Assembly: GCF_050003625.1 (NCBI RefSeq)
Contig: NC_134401.1
Span: 1,887,360-1,951,359 of the forward strand
Direction: 5' to 3'
DNA length: 64,000 nt
Source: Haematobia irritans
Taxonomy: Eukaryota > Arthropoda > Insecta > Diptera > Muscidae
A program made the translations under genes and the position numbers. This document shows, piece by piece, positions 11,102 to 23,481 of the stretch (the first letter of the stretch is position 1; each line of letters starts with the position of its first letter). The notes below the pieces were generated by a model. The model ran no database searches and was not told the origin of the DNA. It saw nothing but the letters and a program-made list of their open reading frames with translations.

Positions 11102-11336
11102 TATATACTTTATGGGGTCTTAGAGCAATATTTCGATGTGTTACAAACGGAATGACAAAGTTAATATACCCCCATCCTATGATGGAGGGTATAAAAAGAA
11201 ATTTATTTTCATTTTTTAAATAAACGATTTCACCGATTTACACGCGTTTTCCCTTGACCAAATTTTGACCGTATCACCCTTTAACTTATTTGGTATTGTT
11301 GTTAGGTATGTGTCAAATTATATCTTAAAGTGAGTA

Positions 11337-11826
11337 CACCCTCAAAAAAATTGCTTCTGTAACATATACTCCAAACACATTTTGCTTCAATCATATATAT
11401 TTTCAGGATTGGTCCAAACAAAATATTGTTTGTTTTGTTCAAACATATTATGTTTCACCTTAGCGCATACACTGGTAGTAAAAATATTCAACAACATTTT
11501 TTTGTGTGGATATATTTTTAAGGCGCCAATTGGTTACTTCCATTATTTTACTTGCAGCATACTCTCTGGGTCTCTCTTTCTAAACACATATATGTTTATA
11601 GGCTATTTCCTAACTAATATGTGTTTGCATCTAAGCATATTATATTTACAAACATTTTATGTCCCAAACATAATATGTACTAACATATTAACATATATGT
11701 CCCAAACATGTTATGCTAGTTTATGAACATTACGCTTGCACATAAAAATATTGTGTTAAAAAATTTGAGTTCCAAACATATAATTTTTACACCCAAACAT
11801 ATGAAAAACAGTCTTTTTCGTCCGTG
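11337..11826. mobile_element. TA-flanked AT-rich MITE, copy 1
   Basis: Flanked by TA at 11335-11336 and 11827-11828. One end begins CACCCTCAAAAAAATTGC; the other, read inward on the minus strand, begins CACGGACGAAAAAGACTG. The arms are full of ACATAT/AACATATTATG motifs. A second copy in the other orientation lies at 57183-57815 with about 150 bases of similar arm on each side but an unrelated core. No coding capacity. Confidence 0.75.
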
Positions 11827-14209
11827 TAGAGCAAAACAAAAATGAAATAAAAACAGATTTTGTTGTGACAAATTTGAAAACGTTCTGTTAAAGCAAAAGG
11901 ATAATATTGACATTTTTGGAAGATGGGGTTATATGTGATAGTAATCATGATAGTAAGATAGGAAATATAGGATTATCTTGTGATACATTTTGAGACATTA
12001 AGTTGAGAAATGAGAATTTTGTGTAAAATAAAGGTTATATATGGAAGCTAAAAAAAATTCAATAGTCTCTAAAACTTTTTGTACTAAATTTTATGAAGAT
12101 CGCAAACAATTTGCAATAGGTTACTTTTGAAAAATTAGGATGAAACTGTGGTTTGAATGTCTGTTGTAAAACTGATGCTAAAATCATCTAATATTTAATG
12201 CAAAAATTTTATTTTATTTTCTTTTAGTTTATTTTTAGAATTTGGTAAGAAATTTTCCCCAGCCCAACGATTTTTTTCTTTATTCCACTTATGTCTTACA
12301 AATTTATGAACAGTCAAATTTCAATGACATAACAATTGGTTCAATTCTAACTAAAACAGAAGAAGATTATGGTATACTTCTCAAAAATAGTAAGAATGAA
12401 CTACAGCGTGGTTAAATCTGGCGCTTAAAATTTTTTCTTTATCTTTAGATTTTCGAGAAAGATGCATTTCGTAAATGGTAATTAAAAATCAAAAAATGTC
12501 GGGAAATTTCCGTAACTTTGGAATACAATTTAGTTAAATTTTCGCACGAAATAGTTCATTTTTCCCATAATGTAGTTAATTTTTGTTTCTGTGCATATAA
12601 ACAAATTAAGATATTTTATATTTTAATATCTCTATAGTCTTTTGTACAAATCATGATTTTCCACTTACCATGAAAGTAAGGTGAATTTATGTGCTCTACT
12701 GTATTTCCTGTATTATTTTATCATGATAGGAGCGGAAAGGAAATTTTGCTTCACAAGCCATTTCGATTGAGAATGACACACATACAGGTCGACATATAGA
12801 ATTCACATGCACACACATGCATTTATTGAGTCTTAAAAAGCTCTTTCGCAAAAGAGCCTGGGAAAGCAAACAAGTGCTTATTTGTTTGTTTAATAACACC
12901 GATGATACCTTCACTCATGAGTATACATGAACTTCCAGCATACTCGTGAGTTATAACACCAGCAATACCAACAAATAGGCACAACATTTTCCAATGAAAA
13001 CAATACATTAACGTTTGATGGATTCAAATACATTCACGCATACTAAACACATCCACTCTCACATACCTTCGCTAATGTAATATGTATAACGTATTGAAGC
13101 AGTTGTAAAAACAAAACTTAAAGCGTTGAGTTAATGATGAGAGAGAGAGACATTGAGAAGGAGAGAACAGAAAGAATACTGAATTAATGTTAATGATATC
13201 GTATCAAGCGGATAATACCATAATGTGTATGGTAGCGATACGTGTATCCACCATATCCTAAACTCATTGCATAGCGAACACTGAGGACGATTTATTCAGT
13301 TGGGTGTGTGTGTGTGTGTGTGTTGCTGAGTGGTTGTATTCACTCAATTTAATATTAGATAATAAGGATTTAATGTAACACAGCGGAAAACATGCTGTAG
13401 CTGGTCTGTCATTCACAATTTTCATGCACATCACACGAGCGTGAATAGTATGTATGTGTGTGTGGAGCACAGCAGATGGGGAATTTTGTCGTCATTAATA
13501 CATAAATAATGTGGAAAACTTCAGATGGAAATTAGCATTATTTCACTATAAAATTACGTTGGTTTTTAATGATATAATGGAAAATAACCAATTATGGAAA
13601 TATGTTATAGGGTTGCATGGAGACGACAAGTACTTGAATTTTCTAGAAGAGCAAATAGGCGAAAATAATAATAATAGTTTAAAACGGGTATCTCGAACGC
13701 TAGGTTTTTCGTACAACCACAGGAAACGTTGAAATCGAATTATATCTGGAAAAATATATCAATTGTGATAAAAACATCCGAGGAAAAAGTTAAATATGTG
13801 AATACACCCCTGATTTGAATAGTTAAGGAACTACGTTTATATGCGATAGGTTATAAAAATAAGCACAAAATCCCACACATGTTATCATTTTTATTGGAGT
13901 GTTTCTCTTCACCATACCCCATACATTTCACATGCACAAGTATATGTTAAAATTATCCTTTTTATATGCTATACACATTATGTATATTTTAATGGTGGTT
14001 GCATAATTGTGAAAACAAAGCATTTAGTGGATACAAAAAAAAAAAAAAAATAGAAACATCAACAACAATTTTACGTTGTCATTAGCAATCATTAGTGGTC
14101 TATGGGAAATTCGTAATAGTTTTTAAGTGGTAGCTAATTTGTTATGGGCCGTAGAATGAATAATAAATTTGATTTACATTACAAACTATATCAAATTTTA
14201 TGAATTTAC

Positions 14210-14370
14210 CTGGAATCAATGCGTTGCAGAAAATCCAATCGATTCAAATGTAATTCACGTAAATGAAATAGATTCAGGAAGCCAACAGCCGGTAAGTGGG
14301 TAAAACGATTTCCGCTTAGTGTTAGATGTGTGAGATTGGAGAGTTTTGAAAGTTGTTGGGTGGGTACCAT
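14210..14370 (-). CDS. trn: Tartan/Capricious-family LRR membrane protein, coding exon 2
   Basis: A 161-bp exon (residues 292-344 plus two bases of codon 345). The acceptor is TTGCAG at 14371-14376 and the donor GTAAAT at 14204-14209. It enters in phase 0 and leaves in phase 2. It translates as MVPTQQLSKLSNLTHLTLSG, then NRFTHLPAVGFLNLFHLREL and HLNRLDFLQRIDSR, which gives LRR 10 (LTLSGN at 307) and LRR 11 (LHLNRL at 331). These continue the 24-residue spacing of exon 1, which independently confirms both splice joins. An ORF scan would miss this exon because no long frame surrounds it. Confidence 0.95.
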
Positions 14371-14746
14371 CTGCAAAGAAAGTGAATATTATGAGAGTAT
14401 GGTAAAGCTAAAAGCAAGTTATATTAAAACTAAATTAAGATTTGCAAAAATTTATACAAGTATTATATGTAACATATTTGGCTGGCTTCATGAATTATAC
14501 TGCAACGGTAATTAGGTATAAAGTCTGTGTAAAAAATCTGGGCTTCATAGAGTCTATTAAAATTTTACTTTGCTATGATTTCTTAACAACATATATCGCT
14601 TGTAATCAAAATATAGTTCGATACAAAAGTAAAAACCAGCAAGGAAGGGGTAAAGTCGAGTGTAACCATTTATTCAAGAAAATCAAACCTCATCTGGGAG
14701 TTTTTATACAATGAGGATTTTAGGCAAGTTTTTAGTTAGGGCGTGC

Positions 14747-14937
14747 ACACAAAGAAAATTTCATTATGATATAATGAAATATTTCCATAAATACAATGAA
14801 AATATTCATTAATAGTAAACGACGTTACGTTGATTATTATATTAACGAAAAATTTCGTTGTATTAACAAATTTATTTCATTGGCTCACTTTTAATGACAA
14901 ATTTTCGTTAATATAACGAAAATGTTTCTATTTGCGT
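14747..14937. mobile_element. Small AT-rich MITE, about 190 bp
   Basis: The left end reads ACACAAAGAAAATTTCATTA; the right end, read inward on the minus strand, reads ACGCAAATAGAAACATTTTC. The interior has several ATTAACGAAAATTT-type inverted motifs. The ACRCAAAGAAA-like start resembles other MITEs in this window. The target duplication is not clear. Confidence 0.5.
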
Positions 14938-17662
14938 AAATTTGTCAAGTCGAGTGGAACAAATCGTCTCAAAGTTTGGCAGAAAATTTCAAAAAATGGG
15001 CCGGAGTAATTGAATGGGGTACATACTTCATAATTGAATTATATTTGTGACATGCCCTTTGTCTTCTTTAGGTATTTACACTAAACAAAGCATGACCGGT
15101 TCCAAAGATTTTTTCTTTACTTTAAAAATTTTGGTATTGATTCCGAGCCAAAGAAGCGGTGAATACAAGTAAGGATACTTTTAAGACACAATTCTCTTTT
15201 AAATTTGGGTTTTGTGTTCTTGCTTCTAGGAAGCAACTTTTAATTTTTTCGTTTTGTCTTCATATGCTATCAAAGTCCTTTAAAAACGAGTTAACGACAA
15301 CTTTATTTTCCAAATTCAGACTCGACTTACAGTAGAAATTATGCTATGTTTCAAGTAAAAAACGCCTTTAAGATAAAATGTTGAAAAGCATGTCCTATAT
15401 TTGAACAATTTTTATTGCTTTGTAGTCAAGATGCAAAAAGGCAACAAATTTAAAGACAATTTCATAAAATTTAAAGATTTTTTCTGAATTATTAAAGTCA
15501 AGTTGACCTTAGCCCAAAATTTTTTTCTTTCATGTTATGATACCCATTTTTAAGTGAAATCACTTAATTATAAGGACAATACGACTTCATTGAAAAGTTT
15601 ATTGACTTTTGGACAAGGAAAAAAACTTTATATTAGAGAAATGCGTCTTCTATGCTAAGCAAAATTTGCATTCGTATTTTTTAGACATGAAATCTTTGAC
15701 CGCACGACAATATTTTTTTCAGTGTATGTCCGTCTGCCTTTTCTCTTGCAATTTCTCCTCTAATTTGTTTATCCTCTCCCACGAAAACTACAATAAAATC
15801 AATCCATATAAACCAATTTTCACAATAATGCGATTGGTATAGGTGAAATTCTACGCAGATTTTTTGTAAACTGCTACGTGAAGTAAACGTCCAAGTAGTA
15901 ACGTCAAAAAAACATCATTTTTTCTATATTTAGATTCCAATGTATTTTTATTTATCTACACAGTGGAGGTGTGACCCTTTAATGTAATATAGTGTAATAG
16001 TATAATACATCAAGCTTCAAACACCTGGATCTAACCTTGCTTGCTTTTTATTATAGTGTATGTTAGTTGTAAAAAAGAAACCCAAGCATTTCCTAGCAAA
16101 TCACATACCAATGGATTCTTGTAATCCTACCATATTCCGAAAAATATTTCAAGTTCAAGTTTATGGAAGTAATCATATCGAAATATCCTTCAAATCCAAC
16201 CAATCATCTCCCCATGCCGTACAATGTCAACCCATAGTTTAGTGAGAGAATGCCCGAACATGCATTCCTTAGACGTTCTTTTCGTTTGTGGAATCCACAA
16301 TTTTATTTTATACCATGTTTCACCGGCACGTATTGTTTATGGCGTTATCGCGATCTAGTAGCACGTTTTTCAGCCACAAATTTTTTCCTAGTCATGGGAA
16401 TTCGAATTGGTGTTTATGTGTGTGAGTGAGTGAACGATTTTCATTTTTTGTTCTTCATGGTTTCCTTCAGACTAAACATATTTTTATAGAGGATTTATAA
16501 GAGCGAAAATCCCCCTTGTGAAAGTAGAGTTTAAGCTCTCTCAGGTGGCGGTTTAGGGAACAGTAAATCCAGACAGACAGAAAGCAGACCCCAAATGAAA
16601 ATCTATAAAAAAGTGTTGGAATGAATGTTTTGCTGGCATTTATAGGTATAGAAGGTTTATGGTTGTTTTTGCTTTTTTTCTCTACCTTGTAACTGGCAGC
16701 CTTGCATTGGTTGACTAGCAACAAATTTGCCTTAAAGAGATTGATTTTATTACCTTTCCCTAAAGGGGGAGATGGTCTATTAGAAACTACATAGTTATGT
16801 TTAGGGTTAAATAGCTGGAATAACATTTGTATAAAAATAAAGTTCCTGGATATGTGTAAGTACTATCGACCATAGAAACCAAATCTATTGCTTGCCAGTT
16901 AAAGGATAAAGGAAGCACCAAACATACGTTTCCGTTTCCGTATACAAAACCCCACCACTAGCTCACAAAACCCCTTAGTTACATACGAATATGTGGTCAT
17001 ACCTTGCGTCGTAAAATATTATATAGTACAATACAATATTTTACCCTTACTGATATAGAGTATTGGGAAATACTACACAGGTCTAGCCTTTGCCTTGGTC
17101 AGGGAATTCCTCAATTTTCCTTCCATTTACTGTTTTCATCCTATTATCCTTTTTCGTTTGCCGGTTTTGGTTGCACACAATTCTGTTGTGGTCTTAAAAA
17201 GGTCACGTTTTTCAACAACGTATATTGCCAGTTAACAAAATAATCAAAAGCAAAGTTTTTCCCTTTTTGTGCCACATCATGTCTTTTTTTTTTTTGGAGG
17301 AGTCCTTCGTTTCTGGCCATCATATTTCATTGTGGGCCAAAGTCAGTTTCAGTTCTTGTCAGTTAGTCTCCCAAAAAATTGAGTTTATCAACTAAAACTA
17401 AATTATATTTAATCACTTTATTAACAAAAGTAATAAAAAATGTGTTTAGGGGATTTATCGCTTGGTCATCTTTGATCCTTTCTGTTTTTGATGCAACATT
17501 TTATTAAGTAAAAACATTTGCCACTTGTTAATTAAAATAGCATGAGAACTTATTTAGCAGTTTATGGGGTTAAAACTTAAATTTTATTTTATGGGTGTGC
17601 TGTATAAAAAATTAATGGAAAATTGCAAATATGCCTGTTTTAATTCGACCTTAAACTGAAAG

Positions 17663-18495
17663 TACGAGGGCGGTTCGGAAACTTCTTAGCCTATCAATGA
17701 AAGAGAATAGTAGGTTTTTCAAAAATATGTTTATTTTTCAATATGAAACTTCAATACACTTAGTCCAACGCTGTTCTAGCAATTCTATCCCTTGATTAAA
17801 ATAGTTTTCCTCAAGGTCTTCCAAATAGTGGTTTACAACTGTAATTGCATCTTCATTTGAGGTAAAACGCTTGCCAGCAAAGAATTTTTTTAGATTTGGG
17901 AACAAGTAAAAGTCACTGGGAGCTAAATCAGGAGAATAAGGTGGGTGGTCAAGCAACTAGTACTTTAATTCGTTGATTTTAGCCATTGTTAAAAAACTCT
18001 TGTGCGCTGGTGCGTTGTCTTGATGAAAAATTATTTTTTTATGTTGTAAGCCAGGACGTTTTTCTCGAATTTGTACATTTAATTGATCCAAAAGGTTGCA
18101 ATAGTACTCTGAATTTATTGTTTTACGCTTTTGCAGATAGTCAATCAATAAAATACCTTTGAAGTCCCAAAAAACCGTTGCCATAACCTTACCAGCCGAT
18201 TGAATTGTTTTTGCCTTCTTTGGGGCACTTCCTCCAGCTTCAGTCCATTGTTTGGATTGTCCCGATAAACCTTTTTTTATGTAAATATTTAATAACAGCT
18301 CGCATTTCTAATTTTTCCATTGTAAAAAAATTGCGGATGCGTCTTTTTTGAACACCTGTTTCTATATGAAGGAGTTGCCAGATCGAAACAAAATTTAACA
18401 TGTGTTCATAACAGAGATGGAAGTTTCCAAAATACTTAACTTTTTTCTGTTTATACCGCACTTTTTGTGCTTTTTGTTTCCGAACTGCCCTCGTA
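17663..18495 (-). mobile_element. DD34D mariner copy 1, internally deleted, 833 bp
   Basis: The left end TACGAGGGCGGTTCGGAAAC is matched inversely at 18476-18495 with one mismatch. A full member of the group is about 1.3 kb. Comparison with copy 2 (58156-60130) shows an internal deletion near 18262, joining CATTGTTTGGAT directly to TGTCCCGATAAACC; the lost part encodes the helix-turn-helix and first catalytic region. Confidence 0.9.
17735..18461 (-). pseudogene. DD34D mariner transposase remnant
   Basis: Read on the minus strand: an N-terminal piece (18461-18265, KRRIRNFFTMEKLEMRAVIK), the deletion, then TEAGGSAPKKAKTIQSAGK, the IIFHQDNAPAHKS motif with the second catalytic Asp, an internal stop at 17957 (KY*LLDHPPYSPDLAP), and the third Asp in LAPSDFYLFP. 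Thirty-four residues lie between the second and third Asp (counting the stop as one), the signature of true mariners. It ends with GIELLEQRWTKCIEV. Deleted and interrupted, hence inactive. Confidence 0.88.
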
Positions 18496-21400
18496 TATAT
18501 CTTTCTAAATTTAAATTAATATAATTAAATTAAATTTCTTGTATTTATTTATTATTTATTTTAACCATACAGTAAATGTATGATAAAAAAGAAAAGAAGC
18601 ATTGGCTGCTAAGGCCATCAGCTATATGTTTATTGTAAATGTATTTAATATAATAGCATAATTATATTAAGTATATTTACTATTTTCAAATTCAAATGAA
18701 ATGCTTGTAAAAATTTGAGGATTTTATCGGCTATATTTGGATTTCAAATAAGAAAAACGAAACTATATATTGGATATTTTCAGAATTTTATATTAACATT
18801 TGAAGGTTTCATGATTCTTCATTTGTGCTCATATCTAACGTCCCATGTTTGTGTGAAATCTGATACCCGACAGAATCGTTGAATTGAATACAATTTGAGT
18901 GTCAGATTAATTTCATATTAAATGATTCTAGTTACAGATGTTCGTTGGTCTGTTTATCCAGATAATATAACTTTCTTTTCGTGGAAATATGCAAACAATT
19001 AACTTTGGCACAATATATATATAACGGATTAGAGTATTTATGATTTTTAGCAATGAAACAGGAAAACGAGAAGCCAATGAAATGAAAATATAATAAATCT
19101 AGGCCATTTAAATCATAATTTCTATCTTAAATATTATTCATGACCAAAGCTGATAGATTATAAAAGCTTTTTGGCATAAATTCATGACTGTGATTTTTGT
19201 TGATGTACACTAAGCTGCAAAAGTGAGGACATTTCTCTAAAAACCCGATTAGTATATCTGTTCAACCAAACCTCAATACAATATTGAGTTTTTGCTTTCT
19301 TTTATTACCCTCTGTATAATCTATAAATTTGAATTGAGTCTGAATTGGAGCATAAAACTGTATTCAAACACATTCAGCAAAGCAAATGAAATATTTCATA
19401 TTCTCGTTCTCCTTCTATCAAAAAAGGAAATAAAACTAAAAACATATCCAGGACTATGAAATGAATCCTTTCTAAACACACATTTACACACACACACACA
19501 GACAACGAAATTTCTTTTGACCGCATTCATATGGGCATATATAGATGTATTTGTGTGTTAGTATATGGCCATGTGTAAATCACTTGATTTTCACCACATT
19601 TTCATTCCATTTCATTTAGTTGAAAAACTTTACAAAGTGGAACAAATTATTCAAAATAAAATTCCACAAAGACACCTTAGACTTATGACCTCATTTTCTT
19701 GTAAACTCATTCAAAGGCCACAAACCCTCAAAGAGTTCTATTTATTTTATTCTTTCTCGACAAGAATTTAATAAAGTCCTATATTTGCGGTGAGAAAGCT
19801 ATGAAAAAGATATTTACTAAAAGAATATTGCTCTAAATATTGTGTGAAAATTGTTACTTAAAAATTTATTATTCATCTTTTGAGAAGAAGGACACACAAA
19901 AAATGAGTATGTGGTTTTATTGTTTCACATAAATGACGTAGTGTGGAAATATTTATTTGAGATATTTATAAGGGCTTGTGATGTAAAATATAAACGAATA
20001 ACACCGAATGTAATTTACGGTACATTTAGGTGATATCAGTGACATTTTCTGATTTCGAAATATGCAACAACAAGAATCAGGAGAAGTTCTAAGGTTTTTA
20101 CATTCAAATAAGGATTGTGATGAATACGATTAGTAAAGAGGACAGGAGAAAGGATTAATAATGATCAGTTGCTAAAACTTTTTGAGTTTGTCGGGGTTTG
20201 ATCTAGAGGCCCCTTTCTGAAAATGTATGGAAACACCCTTTCAAGCTTAACTGATTTTACCCATGTTTTTACTAGCGAGAATTCTCCTAAAGGGATATCT
20301 TATACTGATCAACAGGGCGATACATACATACGTATGTGATTTATATATTTTTATTTAATAGGTATGACAGAGGGCATTGTGACAATTTTTTACTCAACAC
20401 AAGAAGAACCTAATATTTTATGTATGGTACATGCAAATTTAGTGAATAGGATCTGTACCAAATAAGTAAAGTAAGCGTTGTCAAAAACTCCTCTACGCCG
20501 TATTTCATATAGATTCGATCAAAATGATGATATCTTTATTCGGAACAAGAAATATGTACAGACGAAGGGATGGAAATCTAGAACTCGTTTGCCGTAGTTT
20601 TTTAAGGTTATTAGAAAAGAGCTGTTTCTCTCAATGGCTAACATCGCTATAAACTATTAAATTTGTACTATAGAATAAAATTTTTAAAATGTCAACTACA
20701 TAACGTGTACTCTTTCGCTCCATGTAGAGTACACCGAAAACTACAATATCCTTATAACAAGAAACCAAGTTCAAATTCTTTTCTAACAACATTCTTTATT
20801 ATCATACCGCTCATTGGCCTTGTTCCGGTATTGTTATATTGCAAAAGCCAGTGTTAGTTTGTACGACTTTGTGCTCACCAGAGTTTTAACCACAAAACAT
20901 ATTATGGCTCTTTGGCTTATATGGTTCTTAGGAACATGGGTTATAAAACAGCAGGACCTGTACATTGTGCCATCATATGGCACAACAAAAGTGTGTAGAA
21001 TTTATTGTCATTGTTGCCAGAATGTATGCACATATATGTCTACACTTCATGGTACTTATAACCACAATATATTCTATATACAGACATATTCTCAGGTATA
21101 GACATAATGGTTCTCTAGTTGGTTGGATATATCCTGAATCGAAATGTGTGGTGTATGGGAATGTGTGTGTGTGTGTATGCGTGCGTTAGTATAGAAATGG
21201 CATGTTGAACAGGAAACTACTTAAAATATCTTTAAAAATTCTTTTGAGGAAACACAACAATGGTCACAGCTTAGATCTAAGCTGATAGACATGAATATTA
21301 GGGTGGTTCAAAAAACAAAACAAATAACAGCACATACGATAGGGAACTTTTCGAAAGAGTTAATATTGGAGTCATATGAATGCGATAGAATATTAAGGGA

Positions 21401-22148
21401 CTATTTTTCCAAACTCCACCATAACCGGTTTTCGTAAAAACACTTAATTTTGAAAGGAAATCATAATTTTATTGTCACAAAAAAAATTTATTTTTTATTA
21501 TATTTAATTTATTAAAAATAGGGCACATTTTTTAATTCAAATGTACGCCCCACTTATGTGGAAGTATTTTCATTACTTTTTATTAAAATATCCAGATGTG
21601 TTTGTCTAAATTTGGCATTAAATTTGCAATTTTACCATGAATATATAAAAACCGAAAGCCGGTTGAAAACACCGGTTCTATCGGTCCACCGAAAATGGGA
21701 TTTTCTCGAAAACCGAAAATCGGTGTAAGAAGATAAACCGGTCCACCTGTTTTTAAACACCGGTTTTGATTACGCTAGCTGCCAGTTATCCTAAGAGGTC
21801 CAACATGCAATTTAACATACTTGCAATTTATCGGCAATTGCAACAGAATCGATAAATAAAAGTTCGTGATTTCTTAATAAACTTGAAATGAGAGGAATTT
21901 CCCTAATTGAATGCAGAAAACACTATTGGTTGTAATTTTAAGAAAACATTATTCTAAATCTGAAGAAGATCCATTAACTCATCGGACGTATTATTTCCAA
22001 TTTTTTACTGTCGAATGTTAAATGTGCTTTGAAATTTCTAGCATTAAAATCAAAGAAAAAGAAAGTCAGTTTTATATATATTTGTTTTTTTCGGATGATT
22101 CCTTGTGTTAAAAACTATTCTTATCTAATATGAATATCAGAATATATA

Positions 22149-22373
22149 CACCCAGAGAAGGAATGTGATCACCTCAAACATGTTTTAAGGGCAAAATGTT
22201 ATTTTTAGGTGGTGACCATGTAACATGGTTTTCGCAACTATGTTATTTTCACGGCAGGTTATATTTGACGAGAAAATAACATTTTAGTAACAAACATGTT
22301 ACATGGTCACCATACAAAAATAACATTTTGCTCTTGAAACATGTTTGAAGTGATCATATTCTTTCTCTGCGTG
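22149..22373. mobile_element. Hairpin MITE, 225 bp, long inverted repeats
   Basis: TA flanks at 22147-22148 and 22374-22375. The two arms pair over about 85 bases, with shared blocks such as TCAAACATGTTT, GCAAAATGTTATTTTT and GGTGACCATGTAACATG, leaving a loop of about 55 bases. The ends read CACCCAGAGAAGGAATGTGA and CACGCAGAGAAAGAATATGA. The transcript would fold into a long hairpin. Confidence 0.82.
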
Positions 22374-22494
22374 TAGAGAGGACGGGCAGCTCAGATGAGT
22401 TTCACTTTGAAGATGGCGCAATTTCACCTTTAAATTATGTGTGGGTCAATATTATAAATTTCAGATTTTTATTCAGACCAATATTCCCTAACCA

Positions 22495-22966
22495 CCCAGC
22501 AGAAACTCTCATTACCCGGTAATCTTGCAGGTAAGCCTATTTAAAAAGTAATAACCACTTATTAATTGGTATCGCTCCGGATTACATTTACATACGCATG
22601 TCCTAGGAGGAAAGTACTTCTCCCCACGCATACTTTTGGCCATGAAATAAGTAGTGCTTTTAAAGCATATAATCATCTAATATGTAATCACTTATTCGTA
22701 GATATACCAGAGTAGTGAGATGTGGTTACTTAGTTTTTGCTGGGATAACAGTTAATTATGCCGTAATTTATTCCATTTTATTAAGCTATTATCGATCTAT
22801 TGCATTACATTTTGAGAATCATCATCACAAATTACAGAGAAATATTTATTATTGTCATTGTAAGCTAGTCATTATAACTCACCGAAATGTAATGCAACGT
22901 GTAATGAGAGTTTTACTTCTGGTAATGCAAATTGTAATGAGTTATGGTTAGCTAGTTTTTGCTGGG
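22495..22966. mobile_element. Pair of MITEs sharing CCCAGCARAAACT ends
   Basis: CCCAGCAGAAACT at 22495 faces AGTTTTTGCTGGG at 22732-22744, giving a 250-bp unit. A second AGTTTTTGCTGGG at 22954-22966 closes an adjoining 222-bp unit that lacks its own left end. The repeated interior motif is TAATGAGA/TAATGCAA. This looks like a tandem or partly nested pair. I did not find a certain target duplication. Confidence 0.62.
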
Positions 22967-23481
22967 CAAATAGTGATGCAAGGTATTACAGCCTATATCA
23001 TTTGTTCGTCCCACTCTATTGTACAGTAGTTATTCGCTATGCTCCCTATCTGACTCCCTCTCTTCTCTTCTCTCGCTCATTCAATCTCTTGAAATGTTTA
23101 TTTATGGGGTATGCTTTTAGGTAAATACCTGTTTATTGTATCCGTTAGTGGAGTTCCGTATCTGTTTAGAGCTAGCATATATGAGTATGTTGGAGAATGT
23201 GTGCGCGTATGTGTGTGTGTGAGTTTATAGATAGTTGAGTACAAGTATTTTGGGTATTTTATTTGTTGACTACTTATAGCCAGACAGACATCCAACCAGT
23301 CATAGCGGGATATTTTTGTCTATGGTACATTTATTGTTATGGAATTTCCTTTAATAACTTCACCAAAGCAAATATTTGAAATTGCTCCACAGCAGGAACC
23401 ACAAAACTAATATGAAATAACATTGGCGTTCTCCCAAAGAAAAAATATTAAATTACAATTTAAAACTATTTCTAAACTTAC

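Larger units (their letters stand above)
8037..11196 (+). mobile_element. Helentron/DINE-1-like non-autonomous element, copy 1
   Basis: The insertion runs from about CAAGTATATAC to GGAGGGTATAAAAAG inside the 3' end of the DD37E element. It has an almost perfect palindrome near one end (TTCGGCC-A-GGCCGAA, 8057-8071), subterminal inverted repeats (TACCCTCCATCAT near 8079 against ATGATGGAGGGTA near 11179), a (GGAC)n microsatellite at 10092-10126, a 29-bp minisatellite and a 153-bp central array. Subterminal inverted repeats, a GTCY microsatellite and a terminal hairpin are the described layout of Helentron-associated elements such as DINE-1; the class call is inference. A second, inverted copy lies at 50797-52206. 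Without the rosa insertion it is about 2.2 kb and has no protein of its own. Confidence 0.68.
6831..11281 (+). mobile_element. DD37E Tc1/mariner element with nested insertions, 4.45 kb
   Basis: The left end AAGGGTGATACGGTCAAAAT continues TTGGTCAA, and the right end is its exact inverse for 28 bases. Both ends are flanked by TA (6829-6830 and 11282-11283), the Tc1/mariner target duplication. Removing the Helentron-like insertion (about 8037-11196) leaves about 1.29 kb, the normal size for the group. The transposase lies on the plus strand, opposite to the host gene. The perfect TIRs suggest fairly young ends, although the transposase is broken. Confidence 0.92.
3375..14209 (-). other. Intron 2 of the LRR gene (10,835 bp)
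   Basis: Donor GTAAAT at 14204-14209 and acceptor TTTTCAG at 3375-3381 on the minus strand; phase 2. The intron holds, from left to right, a SINE fragment, a piggyBac-type MITE, the nested DD37E/Helentron-like/rosa complex and a TA-flanked MITE, described separately. In 3375-5734 I see no gene; there is a weak duplicated segment sharing CTAAAATC and TTTTCGCTC near 3550-3590 and 3670-3695. In 11829-14209 I see only simple repeats, for example (TG)n at about 13304-13322, and no supported ORF. Confidence 0.9.
14371..23481 (-). other. Intron 1 between coding exons (9,111 bp)
   Basis: Donor GTAAGT at 23476-23481 and acceptor TTGCAG at 14371-14376; phase 0. It contains a small MITE, a deleted DD34D mariner, a hairpin MITE and a paired MITE, listed separately. 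I see no gene in 14938-17662 or 18496-22146. Around 21420-21770 the motif ACCGGTT or AACCGG recurs several times, which may be the remains of an element, but I could not define its ends. Simple repeats include (TG)n near 21165-21176 and (GT)n near 23205-23222. Confidence 0.92.

Noticed and set aside
21420..21770. A cluster of ACCGGTT-like motifs as a transposon
   Set aside because: The motif recurs but I could not find matching inverted ends or a target duplication.
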